Of a DNA stretch of 5,338 nucleotides, positions 1 through 5,338 are shown one piece after another. This stretch comes from Flavobacteriales bacterium UBA1820. Lineage in GTDB: Bacteria > Bacteroidota > Bacteroidia > Flavobacteriales > UBA1820. Position 1 is the stretch's first letter. Every line of letters starts with the position of its first letter. The stretch lies in the NCBI GenBank assembly GCA_002314265.1, contig DCEW01000075.1:4670-10007 (forward strand), in the 5' to 3' direction. Below the pieces are notes generated by a model. The model did not search any database, had not been told where the DNA came from, and saw nothing but the letters and a program-made list of their open reading frames with translations. The position numbers were made by a program, and so were the translations under genes.

Positions 1-39
1 TTTGTCCCACGCACCCTATATCACGGGCACCCTGGGGTG

Positions 40-1593
40 TCAGAAACGCAAGGTAGCACCGATGGCTACGTATTGCGCCGTGATGTCGTTTTCTATCGGG
101 TCGGTGAGTTGCGGCTCGTACAGATAGGTGTAGGTCTTGTACGAATTGTTCACATAGGTCAGGTCTATGGTCAGGAAATTGCCGATGGAGTATCCTGCTC
201 CGGCCGAGAAGCCCATCGTATCCCCCGTACCTTGCGGGAGGGTGGGGTAGATGTACTGTCCGGCCACGGCTTGGCTCACGCGCTGCACCACGAGGTCCTT
301 GTACGGCGAGGAACTGTAGTTGAATCCCGCGCGCAGGCTCACCGGAAACAACCGCACTTCAGCTCCCACACGGACCGTATGGGCGATCTGCATCTGGTCG
401 GCGATGATCTGGTTCTCTGCTTCGAAGCCGCTGCTCTTGAAACGCATCTTGGAAAAGTCCTTCAGCATGTAGTCCACACTGACCATCCCGTACTGTCCCA
501 CTACGTAAGCCGCGCTGAAGGTCCACTCCGAGGGCGTTTTGAAGCTGTACGAGTTGGGGTAGTAGTAAGTCGGGTTTTCCGAACCCTCGTTGAGCGTCCC
601 GTCGAAAAACTTGGCCCCCATCCCGTAGCTGTAATTTTCGTCGATGTAGAAACGGGTGGGCGATTTCCACGAGAATCCCAGCCGGAACGCATCGGTTACC
701 CGGCCGATGATCCCCAGCGTCACGGAGCTACCCCAACCGGTCTGCGCCGAGAACCGGTCGTAATACAGGTTGGAAAGCCCTCCGAAGAGATAGGAATCGT
801 TGGCCGTATAGCCGTATTCATCCATCTGGATGTTGTTGTTGTCCAGCTCCAGCGAATAGTAGTCGAACCCGATGCCCAGGTACACGCGGTTGTTCAGGTT
901 CATACCGGCCGAGAAAGTCGCTACCGCCGAATATCCCGATGTGGTGATCCGGGCGATCTGGTCGATGTTCAGGTAGTCGGCCGAAGGAAAGATGTCGTTT
1001 CCTACGACCTCCAGCACGCCCAGATCCGTTGCCAAGCCGGTTACCGTGCCATTGACCCCGTCGATGGCATTGCGGAAAAAGCTCTCCACCAGCGAAGAGC
1101 CGATCGGCATGCCTTCGAACCAGTCGGTGATGGTGCGGTTGCGCCCTTCGACACTGAACTCGTTGTTGAAGTTGTGGCGGCGGCTGTAGTTGATCCCTAC
1201 GTTGAACCCTGCGATGGAAGAGTACGGGTTGTCGTTGGTGAACACGAAGTTGGCTCCCCCTTGGAACAGGGAAAACTTGGAGTCAGGGTTCGTGTTTGCT
1301 TTACTTCCGTAAAAGGAGGTCGAGTTGTCGTACCATTCCGGTCCGAAGGTAATGCTCACCTCGCTTTTGACTGCCACGGCGCCTCCCGCCGGGTTGATTT
1401 GGGTGGAGGACAACTCGCCGCCCAGCGCTCCGAAAGCTCCCCCCATGCCCATGAAACGGGGAGTCCCGTAGAGGACGGAGGAACGTTGGAGGTTGTAAAT
1501 ATCGTTCATGCTTTGCCCCGCCAGGGAACCTCCCAGGAGCAGGGCGGCAAAGCCGAGTGTAGTCTTGCTGAAAAGTCGTGATATTTTTTGCAT
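40..1593 (-). CDS. FadL/OmpP1/TodX-family outer-membrane beta-barrel protein
   Basis: Complete 517-residue protein, ATG at 1593 and TGA at 40-42. It begins with a Sec signal peptide: basic residues K3, R6 and K10, a hydrophobic stretch at about 12-25, and likely cleavage near A25-G26/Q27. The mature N-terminus carries the family signature seen in Bacteroidota members: PRFMGMGGAFGALGGE at about 45-60, followed by NPAG at 67-70. The rest alternates polar and aromatic residues as in transmembrane beta strands and ends in ...TLRF, a C-terminal Phe typical of BAM-assembled barrels. FadL-type proteins are outer-membrane channels for hydrophobic molecules, with long-chain fatty acids as the E. coli substrate. 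The substrate here cannot be read from sequence. The length suits the phylum's versions. The gene starts 33 bases after the lipoprotein gene's stop on the same strand, so it is probably co-transcribed with it. There is no clear Shine-Dalgarno; the leader is A-rich (AAAAAAGCT before ATG). Family call firm, function uncertain. Confidence 0.88.
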   Translation of the reverse strand: MQKISRLFSKTTLGFAALLLGGSLAGQSMNDIYNLQRSSVLYGTPRFMGMGGAFGALGGELSSTQINPAGGAVAVKSEVSITFGPEWYDNSTSFYGSKANTNPDSKFSLFQGGANFVFTNDNPYSSIAGFNVGINYSRRHNFNNEFSVEGRNRTITDWFEGMPIGSSLVESFFRNAIDGVNGTVTGLATDLGVLEVVGNDIFPSADYLNIDQIARITTSGYSAVATFSAGMNLNNRVYLGIGFDYYSLELDNNNIQMDEYGYTANDSYLFGGLSNLYYDRFSAQTGWGSSVTLGIIGRVTDAFRLGFSWKSPTRFYIDENYSYGMGAKFFDGTLNEGSENPTYYYPNSYSFKTPSEWTFSAAYVVGQYGMVSVDYMLKDFSKMRFKSSGFEAENQIIADQMQIAHTVRVGAEVRLFPVSLRAGFNYSSSPYKDLVVQRVSQAVAGQYIYPTLPQGTGDTMGFSAGAGYSIGNFLTIDLTYVNNSYKTYTYLYEPQLTDPIENDITAQYVAIGATLRF

Positions 1594-1626
1594 AGCTTTT
1601 TTGATGGGTCTTTCTTCAGGTAATGT

Positions 1627-2943
1627 TTACCGCCGGCTGAATCCGCTCGACGAAGTTCCCCGCGAGGAACTCCCACTGCCGAATCCCGACGAGGAAGGGG
1701 AGGAGTAGCTCCGTGAGGACGAAGGCATGTCGTAATTGCGCGAAGAGGATGGCGAGTCGTATTCGCGCGAGGACGTGGGGCTCTCGTAGTGCCAAGGCGA
1801 GCTTTCATTGCGGGGCATGTACGAGGAGGAAGGCCGGCTGTAGCTCCGCGAGGAACTTCCCGAACTCGACCGATAGGACGAGGAGGAAGGCCGGCTGTAG
1901 CTCCGCGAGGAACTTCCCGAACTCGACCGATAGGAGGAGGAGGAACTACCTCCGCGGATGTTTTCATATCCCGAACGCTGCCCGTTGCGGATGGACGAGG
2001 AGGACGAACTGCCCCGATTGCCCGACGAGGAACTCTGTCCCGGTACGCGGATGGACGACCCGCTGCTGCCGGAGGAGGGGCGGCGTTTGTAGCCTTCGAA
2101 GCTGGTGGATGTGCCTTGCGAAGGGCGGTTCCCGTCCGACGGGTTGCGGATGCCGCCGGAGGTGCCTCCGGGGTTTTCCAAGCCCGTACCCGGTCTCCGG
2201 TCGTAGCTGGGCGTCGTATCGCCCGAGTAGCGGCGCGGAGGCCGCTCGGCCGGCGGCAGCGGCTTTCCGCCGCCGGGACGGTTGGGCAGGTAGCCATGGT
2301 GCCACCACCAGGAATCATGCCAGTACCACGGGTCGTTCCAGTACGGGTGTCCCCAATGCCAACCCCAACCCCATGGGTCGGGGCGGTACAACGGGCCGTA
2401 CCAGGCCCACGGATCGTATCCCCACCAGGTATTCCACGGATAGGCGTAGGCGTAGTAATTGTACGGCCACATCCAGTACGGTTCGTAGAAATAGGTAGGA
2501 TTGCCCATGGTGATGTTGAATCCCCACCACGGATTGTATGCGCCGAATCCGTATCCCAGAGCAAGGCTTACTTTCGGGATGGTAGGATCGTAGTCCACGT
2601 AGTACGTGTTGAGGATTTTTACCTCGCCCCCTTCCTTGTATTTGGCGGGCATGGTGCTCCAGTACGCCTGTTCGACGGGGGTCATGTAATACGAAGAGCT
2701 GCCATCGTCATAATAGTATTCGTCTTGGTAATAAGACTCGTCGTAGTATCCGTCGTCGTAATAGGCATCCTGTTGGGCGTAGTAGCGGGCGCGTTCGGCC
2801 CGGTCGGCGTCCTTGGAAGCCGTATAGTATATGCCGTCCGATTCCCGGCTCATGGCCGGGATGTAGGTATAGCATCCCTGGATCGAGCTGCTCAAGACGG
2901 CCAACACGACTGCCATTTGGGTGTATCGTAGAATCCTTCTCAT
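1627..2943 (-). CDS. Low-complexity Tyr/Trp/Ser-rich lipoprotein, function unknown
   Basis: Predicted 438 residues, TAA at 1627-1629. I do not recognise a family. I chose the ATG at 2941-2943 because it gives a lipoprotein signal peptide: MRRILRYTQ, hydrophobic residues 10-20, then IQGC with the lipidated Cys at 24. The frame stays open upstream to 3111, but that extension has no signal-like sequence and would overlap proS. After Cys24, residues YTYIP lack the acidic run known as a surface-export signal in Bacteroidota, so the lipoprotein may face the periplasm (inference). Zones in order: residues 39-86 are rich in Tyr and Asp; 100-130 look like ordinary folded sequence (VKILNTYYVDYDP); 131-219 are extremely rich in Trp, Tyr, Pro and Gly, with His toward the end; 220-290 are Pro/Gly/Arg-rich linker; 289-438 are Ser/Arg/Tyr-rich, with a duplicated 19-residue unit (337-374) and a 9-residue repeat (388-423). 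Probably disordered over much of its length. First gene of a likely two-gene unit with the FadL-like gene. Confidence 0.8.
   Translation of the reverse strand: MRRILRYTQMAVVLAVLSSSIQGCYTYIPAMSRESDGIYYTASKDADRAERARYYAQQDAYYDDGYYDESYYQDEYYYDDGSSSYYMTPVEQAYWSTMPAKYKEGGEVKILNTYYVDYDPTIPKVSLALGYGFGAYNPWWGFNITMGNPTYFYEPYWMWPYNYYAYAYPWNTWWGYDPWAWYGPLYRPDPWGWGWHWGHPYWNDPWYWHDSWWWHHGYLPNRPGGGKPLPPAERPPRRYSGDTTPSYDRRPGTGLENPGGTSGGIRNPSDGNRPSQGTSTSFEGYKRRPSSGSSGSSIRVPGQSSSSGNRGSSSSSSIRNGQRSGYENIRGGSSSSSYRSSSGSSSRSYSRPSSSSYRSSSGSSSRSYSRPSSSYMPRNESSPWHYESPTSSREYDSPSSSRNYDMPSSSRSYSSPSSSGFGSGSSSRGTSSSGFSRR
1675..1782 (-). repeat. Degenerate 27-base (9-residue) repeat array in the lipoprotein C-terminus
   Basis: Four consecutive 9-residue units are visible at residues 388-423: SPTSSREYD, SPSSSRNYD, MPSSSRSYS and SPSSSGFGS. 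The consensus is x-P-S-S-S-R-x-Y-D/S. Unlike the neighbouring 57-base duplication, the copies have diverged in DNA and protein, so they are older. The last unit keeps only the SPSSS half. The array places a Tyr and an Arg at regular spacing in a Ser-rich background. Confidence 0.75.
1821..1934 (-). repeat. Perfect 57-base tandem duplication inside the lipoprotein gene
   Basis: Bases 1821-1877 and 1878-1934 are identical over all 57 positions by direct reading. The unit is in frame and encodes the 19-residue peptide SYRSSSGSSSRSYSRPSSS twice (residues 337-374). Identity at synonymous positions indicates a recent duplication or continuing homogenisation rather than old protein repeats. The neighbouring sequence also contains GGA/GAG runs (about 1935-1945) that would favour slippage. 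Confidence 0.95.
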
Positions 2944-2948
2944 ATTTT

Positions 2949-2981
2949 TTTGCCTCTTTAGATGATAAATAAGTAAATTTG
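2949..2981 (+). promoter_or_regulatory. Predicted Bacteroidota-type promoter for proS
   Basis: TTTG at 2949-2952, a 21-base spacer, then TAAATTTG at 2974-2981. This is an exact match to the Bacteroidota housekeeping pattern (-33 TTTG, spacer of about 19-21, -7 TAnnTTTG). The predicted start is near 2987, giving proS a leader of about 115 bases. The -33 element lies only six bases upstream of the lipoprotein gene's start codon, so the promoter sits inside that gene's 5' leader. Confidence 0.65.
2953..2959 (-). promoter_or_regulatory. Weak Shine-Dalgarno (AAAGAGG) for the lipoprotein gene
   Basis: On the minus strand AAAGAGG lies nine bases before the ATG at 2943, with an A-rich spacer. It supports this start over the upstream in-frame ones. 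It is one of the few Shine-Dalgarno-like sites in the window. It directly adjoins the predicted -33 element of the proS promoter on the other strand. Confidence 0.45.
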
Positions 2982-2993
2982 CAGCTATCATTC

Positions 2994-3025
2994 CAAAAGT
3001 AGGGATTTTTTCCTGGATAATAAAA
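2994..3025 (-). promoter_or_regulatory. Predicted promoter for the lipoprotein/FadL-like unit
   Basis: On the minus strand TACTTTTG (plus positions 2994-3001) matches the -7 consensus TAnnTTTG exactly. Twenty bases upstream is TTTT (3022-3025), a one-base departure from the TTTG -33 element, within an A/T-rich tract. The predicted start is near 2988, which leaves a leader of about 45 bases before the ATG at 2943. Support is weaker than for the proS promoter because the -33 half is imperfect and the region is A/T-rich. Confidence 0.45.
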
Positions 3026-3103
3026 ATAAATAAATGTGAAAAGGCCGTTAATGTCTGTGAAAGGCGTCTTTGCGGCCGGAAACAACGGAACGTTCTGAAA
3101 ATC

Positions 3104-4579
3104 ATGAGCAAAAAACTGACTCCCCGTGCGGAAGATTATTCGCGTTGGTACAACGAACTGGTGGTGCGCGCCGATCTGGCCGAACAGTCGGGCGTGCGCG
3201 GCTGTATGGTGATCAAGCCTTACGGATACGCCATCTGGGAAAAAATGCACGACTATCTGGACCGCCGTTTCAAGGAAACGGGACACCAGAACGCCTATTT
3301 CCCGATTTTTATCCCCAAGTCTTATTTCTCCAAGGAAGCACACCACGTGGACGGTTTCGCCAAGGAGTGCGCCGTGGTTACCCACTACCGCCTCAAGAAT
3401 GCCGAGGACGGCAGCGGCATCGTGGTCGATCCCGAAGCACGGCTCGAGGAGGAGCTCATCGTCCGCCCAACCTCCGAAACCATCATTTGGGATACCTACC
3501 GCCGGTGGATCCATTCCTACCGCGACCTGCCCATCCTGGTCAACCAGTGGGCCAATGTAGTGCGGTGGGAGATGCGTACGCGCCTGTTCCTGCGCACGGC
3601 CGAGTTCCTCTGGCAGGAAGGCCACACCGCCCATGCCACCAAGGAAGAAGCCATCGAGGAAGCCCGGAAGATGCTGGACGTGTATGCCGATTTCGCCGAG
3701 AATGTCATGGCCGTCCCGGTGATCAAAGGATATAAAACCCCCACCGAACGTTTTGCAGGTGCGGAAGAGACGTATTGTATCGAAGCGATGATGCAGGATG
3801 GAAAGGCTCTCCAGGCCGGTACGTCGCACTTCCTGGGGCAGAACTTCGCCAAGGCTTTCGACGTGAAGTTCTCGGACAAGGACAACAACATGAGCTACGT
3901 CTGGGCTACTTCCTGGGGCGTATCCACCCGTCTGATGGGCGCGCTGATCATGACCCATTCGGACGACAGCGGACTGGTGTTGCCTCCCGCCCTCGCACCC
4001 ATCGAGGTCGTGATGATGCCCATCTACAAGAACGACCAGGAGTATGCCGTACTGCGGGAAAAACTGCATGCCACGGCAGCTCAGCTGCGCGCTGCCGGTC
4101 TCAGCGTCAAGGTGGACGACGACGATAGCCAGAAACCCGGTTGGAAGTTCCACGAATACGAACTCAAGGGCGTGCCCGTACGCATGGTCCTCGGGCCGAA
4201 AGACCTCGAGAAAGGCCAGTTCGAAGTAGCGCGCCGCGATACGATGACCAAGGAATTCCTGCCGATGGACGGCATCGTGGAGGCCATCAAAGCACTCTTG
4301 GCCGATATTCAGAAGAACCTGTTCGACCGCGCCGCCAAGATGCGGGCCGACCGTACGTACCGGGTCGATACCTGGGACGAATTCGTCGATGTGATCGAAA
4401 ATCGCGGCGGGTTTGCCCTAGCACACTGGGACGGCACGGCTCAGACCGAGGAAAAGATCAAGGAACTCACCAAGGCCACGATCCGGTGCATCCCGATGGA
4501 CTTCGTCCCCGAGGAGGGCAAGGACATCCTCACCGGTGCTCCGTCCAAAGGCCGCGTGATCTTTGCCAAGGCGTATTGA
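3104..4579 (+). CDS. proS: Prolyl-tRNA synthetase, archaeal/eukaryote-like short type
   Basis: Complete 491-residue class II aminoacyl-tRNA synthetase that charges tRNA-Pro with proline using ATP, in the cytoplasm. The N-terminus ([20 protein letters not shown], then [16 protein letters not shown]) and the overall length identify the type lacking the large editing insertion found in E. coli-type enzymes. Visible landmarks: the proline-binding TSE loop at 123-125; motif 2 at about 152-177, with R154, R164 and [21 protein letters not shown] at 239-248; motif 3 at about 270-283 ([14 protein letters not shown], with R276). The anticodon-binding domain spans about 297-400, and a C-terminal domain at about 405-491 ends in ...FAKAY with the family's terminal Tyr. 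That last domain has one Cys (C462), so the zinc-binding Cys cluster of archaeal relatives is absent. The ATG at 3104 has no Shine-Dalgarno but gives the expected family N-terminus. Monocistronic: divergent neighbour upstream, terminator downstream. Confidence 0.97.
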   Translation: MSKKLTPRAEDYSRWYNELVVRADLAEQSGVRGCMVIKPYGYAIWEKMHDYLDRRFKETGHQNAYFPIFIPKSYFSKEAHHVDGFAKECAVVTHYRLKNAEDGSGIVVDPEARLEEELIVRPTSETIIWDTYRRWIHSYRDLPILVNQWANVVRWEMRTRLFLRTAEFLWQEGHTAHATKEEAIEEARKMLDVYADFAENVMAVPVIKGYKTPTERFAGAEETYCIEAMMQDGKALQAGTSHFLGQNFAKAFDVKFSDKDNNMSYVWATSWGVSTRLMGALIMTHSDDSGLVLPPALAPIEVVMMPIYKNDQEYAVLREKLHATAAQLRAAGLSVKVDDDDSQKPGWKFHEYELKGVPVRMVLGPKDLEKGQFEVARRDTMTKEFLPMDGIVEAIKALLADIQKNLFDRAAKMRADRTYRVDTWDEFVDVIENRGGFALAHWDGTAQTEEKIKELTKATIRCIPMDFVPEEGKDILTGAPSKGRVIFAKAY

Positions 4580-4603
4580 TCGATCCACTAGTCCGGTCCC
4601 CAC

Positions 4604-4642
4604 AAAAATCCCCGTTTTCAAGCATGAAACGGGGACTTTTTT
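4604..4642. terminator. Bidirectional intrinsic terminator between proS and the BACON-like gene
   Basis: The arms TCCCCGTTT (4609-4617) and AAACGGGGA (4627-4635) form a perfect 9-base-pair stem with a 9-base loop. On the plus strand the stem is followed by CTTTTTTG, ending proS 25 bases or so after its stop. On the minus strand the five A's at 4604-4608 become a T tract, so the same hairpin can end the convergent gene whose stop is at 4735. Confidence 0.9.
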
Positions 4643-4734
4643 GTTTTCCGATACCAGGGGAACCCGGGGAGAGGAACTGCTCTCGTCCGCATCGCTCAGT
4701 CCGCTTCCCCGAGCCTCACGGCTTCTACCAAAGA

Positions 4735-5136
4735 TCAAGCACCGGGGCACTTGTCTTGGGTGATGACCAGATGGTAAGTGTGTTTTTGGATAGCAGGGGT
4801 TGCGGTTCCGTCGTCAGTAAAGTTGTTGTACACGGTAACGGTAACATTGGCCGAACGAACCATCGTCGAGGACGTATTGGGTTCGAGGCGGAATCGCAGC
4901 GTGCCGCTGTCGCCCGAGCGATCCAGCGATAGCCATGTGGCGCTGCAATAGTAATCCTCGATCGGGTAACTCCACGTGATGGGAATGTTGGTATCGAGCA
5001 TATCATCGCTCCAGCCCACTTCGAAGTATATCTCGTCGGCTTCACCTGCCGAAGTGGTGGTGAACGAGCAGAAAGCGATGCAGAGCGCCATCAGCCCCAT
5101 CGCTTTTATCAGACGATTGTGCAAGAACTGTTTCAT
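4735..5136 (-). CDS. Small secreted protein with a BACON-like domain
   Basis: Predicted 133 residues, ATG at 5134-5136, TGA at 4735-4737. An in-frame TTG at 5172 would add 12 residues ahead of the signal peptide and is less likely. The N-terminus is a Sec signal: K2, H6, R8 and K11, a hydrophobic stretch at about 12-25, and likely cleavage after TSA (residue 30). C23 is preceded by Phe and does not make a good lipobox. The mature part of about 100 residues resembles BACON, an immunoglobulin-like domain common in secreted Bacteroidota proteins. Landmarks are ATWLSL at 67-72, a Gly/Ser turn, TLRFRLEPNTSS at 79-90, R94-SANVTVTV and a closing YHLVITQ at 121-127. C64 and C130 could form a disulfide. 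BACON domains have been linked to carbohydrate or mucin binding, usually attached to larger enzymes; here it stands alone. The domain call rests on pattern memory, not a search. No Shine-Dalgarno; convergent with proS. Confidence 0.75.
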   Translation of the reverse strand: MKQFLHNRLIKAMGLMALCIAFCSFTTTSAGEADEIYFEVGWSDDMLDTNIPITWSYPIEDYYCSATWLSLDRSGDSGTLRFRLEPNTSSTMVRSANVTVTVYNNFTDDGTATPAIQKHTYHLVITQDKCPGA

Positions 5137-5230
5137 AGTACGTTGGGTTTTAGTGAATGATTCCGTAAACAAAAAGCTCCCGAAAAGGCGGACGAACTTT
5201 TGTGGAGGAAATCCCGTAAGATTTCACTTA

Positions 5231-5262
5231 CTAAAATACGGCCTTACCGATGTGTTTTGCAA
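5231..5262 (-). promoter_or_regulatory. Possible promoter for the BACON-like gene
   Basis: On the minus strand TATTTTAG (plus 5231-5238) differs at one position from TAnnTTTG. TTG (plus 5260-5262) lies 21 bases upstream as a -33 element. A start near 5225 would give a leader of about 90 bases. The region is A/T-rich, so a chance match is possible. Bases 5263-5338 beyond it contain no gene or other signal I can support. Confidence 0.35.
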
Positions 5263-5338
5263 GTTAAATCTTATATAATATGCGTTTTTAACCCTGCCTT
5301 TTGTGAAAAGCATCTGCGAACAAGCGATCGGGGCGGAG

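Noticed and set aside
1..39. Possible terminator after the FadL-like gene (inverted GGCACCC / GGGTGTC)
   Set aside because: The loop would be only two bases, there is no T tract on the minus strand, and the window ends too soon to judge.
37..1581. A 514-codon open frame on the plus strand antisense to the whole FadL-like gene
   Set aside because: It is codon-aligned with the real gene. Such a frame closes only where the sense strand uses TTA, CTA or TCA codons, and this GC-rich gene avoids them; it closes at the single TCA at codon 5. The product has no recognisable domain, while the minus-strand protein has clear family motifs.
1675..1940. Short regular repeats considered as a CRISPR array
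   Set aside because: The repeats are directly adjacent, in frame and Ser-coding, with no unique spacers between them.
1506..2564. A 352-residue minus-strand frame overlapping the lipoprotein gene
   Set aside because: Out-of-frame reading of the same low-complexity DNA. The Thr/Pro/Arg/Gly-rich product lacks a signal peptide and would overrun the start of the FadL-like gene.
1789..2931. Long plus-strand open frame antisense to the lipoprotein gene
   Set aside because: Same codon-aligned artefact of biased Leu/Ser codon use. The Arg/Ala/Pro/Gly-rich product mirrors Ser codons, and the sense frame has a proper lipoprotein signal and ribosome-binding site.
2708..4153. Long minus-strand open frame antisense to proS and running into the lipoprotein region
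   Set aside because: Codon-aligned shadow of proS, which is an unmistakable conserved gene. It also overlaps the lipoprotein gene in another frame.
5274..5279. TATAAT on the plus strand near the right edge, as a rightward promoter
   Set aside because: Bacteroidota promoters do not use this element, no TAnnTTTG follows at the right distance from the TTTG at 5256, and no gene begins before the window ends.

Overview
The window looks like chromosomal DNA from a GC-rich member of the Bacteroidota. Four things point there. The prolyl-tRNA synthetase is the short archaeal/eukaryote-like type typical of that phylum. There is a FadL/OmpP1-like outer-membrane protein with the MGGAFGALGG and NPAG signatures. 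There is a small secreted protein with a BACON-like domain. Promoters match the phylum's TTTG / TAnnTTTG pattern, and Shine-Dalgarno sites are weak or absent. The coding GC content, judged by eye as mid-to-high 50s percent, would fit Rikenellaceae such as Alistipes, but that placement is inference.

Layout. On the minus strand, reading right to left, a 438-residue low-complexity lipoprotein gene (1627-2943) is followed after 33 bases by a 517-residue FadL/OmpP1-family outer-membrane protein gene (40-1593). The spacing suggests one transcription unit of two envelope proteins. Divergent from it on the plus strand is proS (3104-4579), complete. A strong hairpin with A/T tracts on both sides (4604-4642) follows proS and can serve as a bidirectional terminator, because the next gene (4735-5136, minus strand) converges on it. 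That last gene encodes a 133-residue secreted protein with a BACON-like domain. The remaining right end (5137-5338) holds its probable promoter and no gene I can support.

Regulation. The 160-base gap between the lipoprotein gene and proS carries a near-ideal Bacteroidota promoter for proS and a good -7 element for the lipoprotein unit. They point toward each other so closely that the predicted start sites nearly coincide, which suggests, but does not prove, mutual interference.

What stands out. The lipoprotein has three unusual composition zones (Tyr/Asp, Trp/Tyr/Pro/Gly, Ser/Arg). Its Ser-rich tail contains a perfect 57-base tandem duplication and a 9-residue repeat array. I found no RNA gene, mobile element, CRISPR array or defence system. 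Most of the window is ordinary housekeeping and envelope content.
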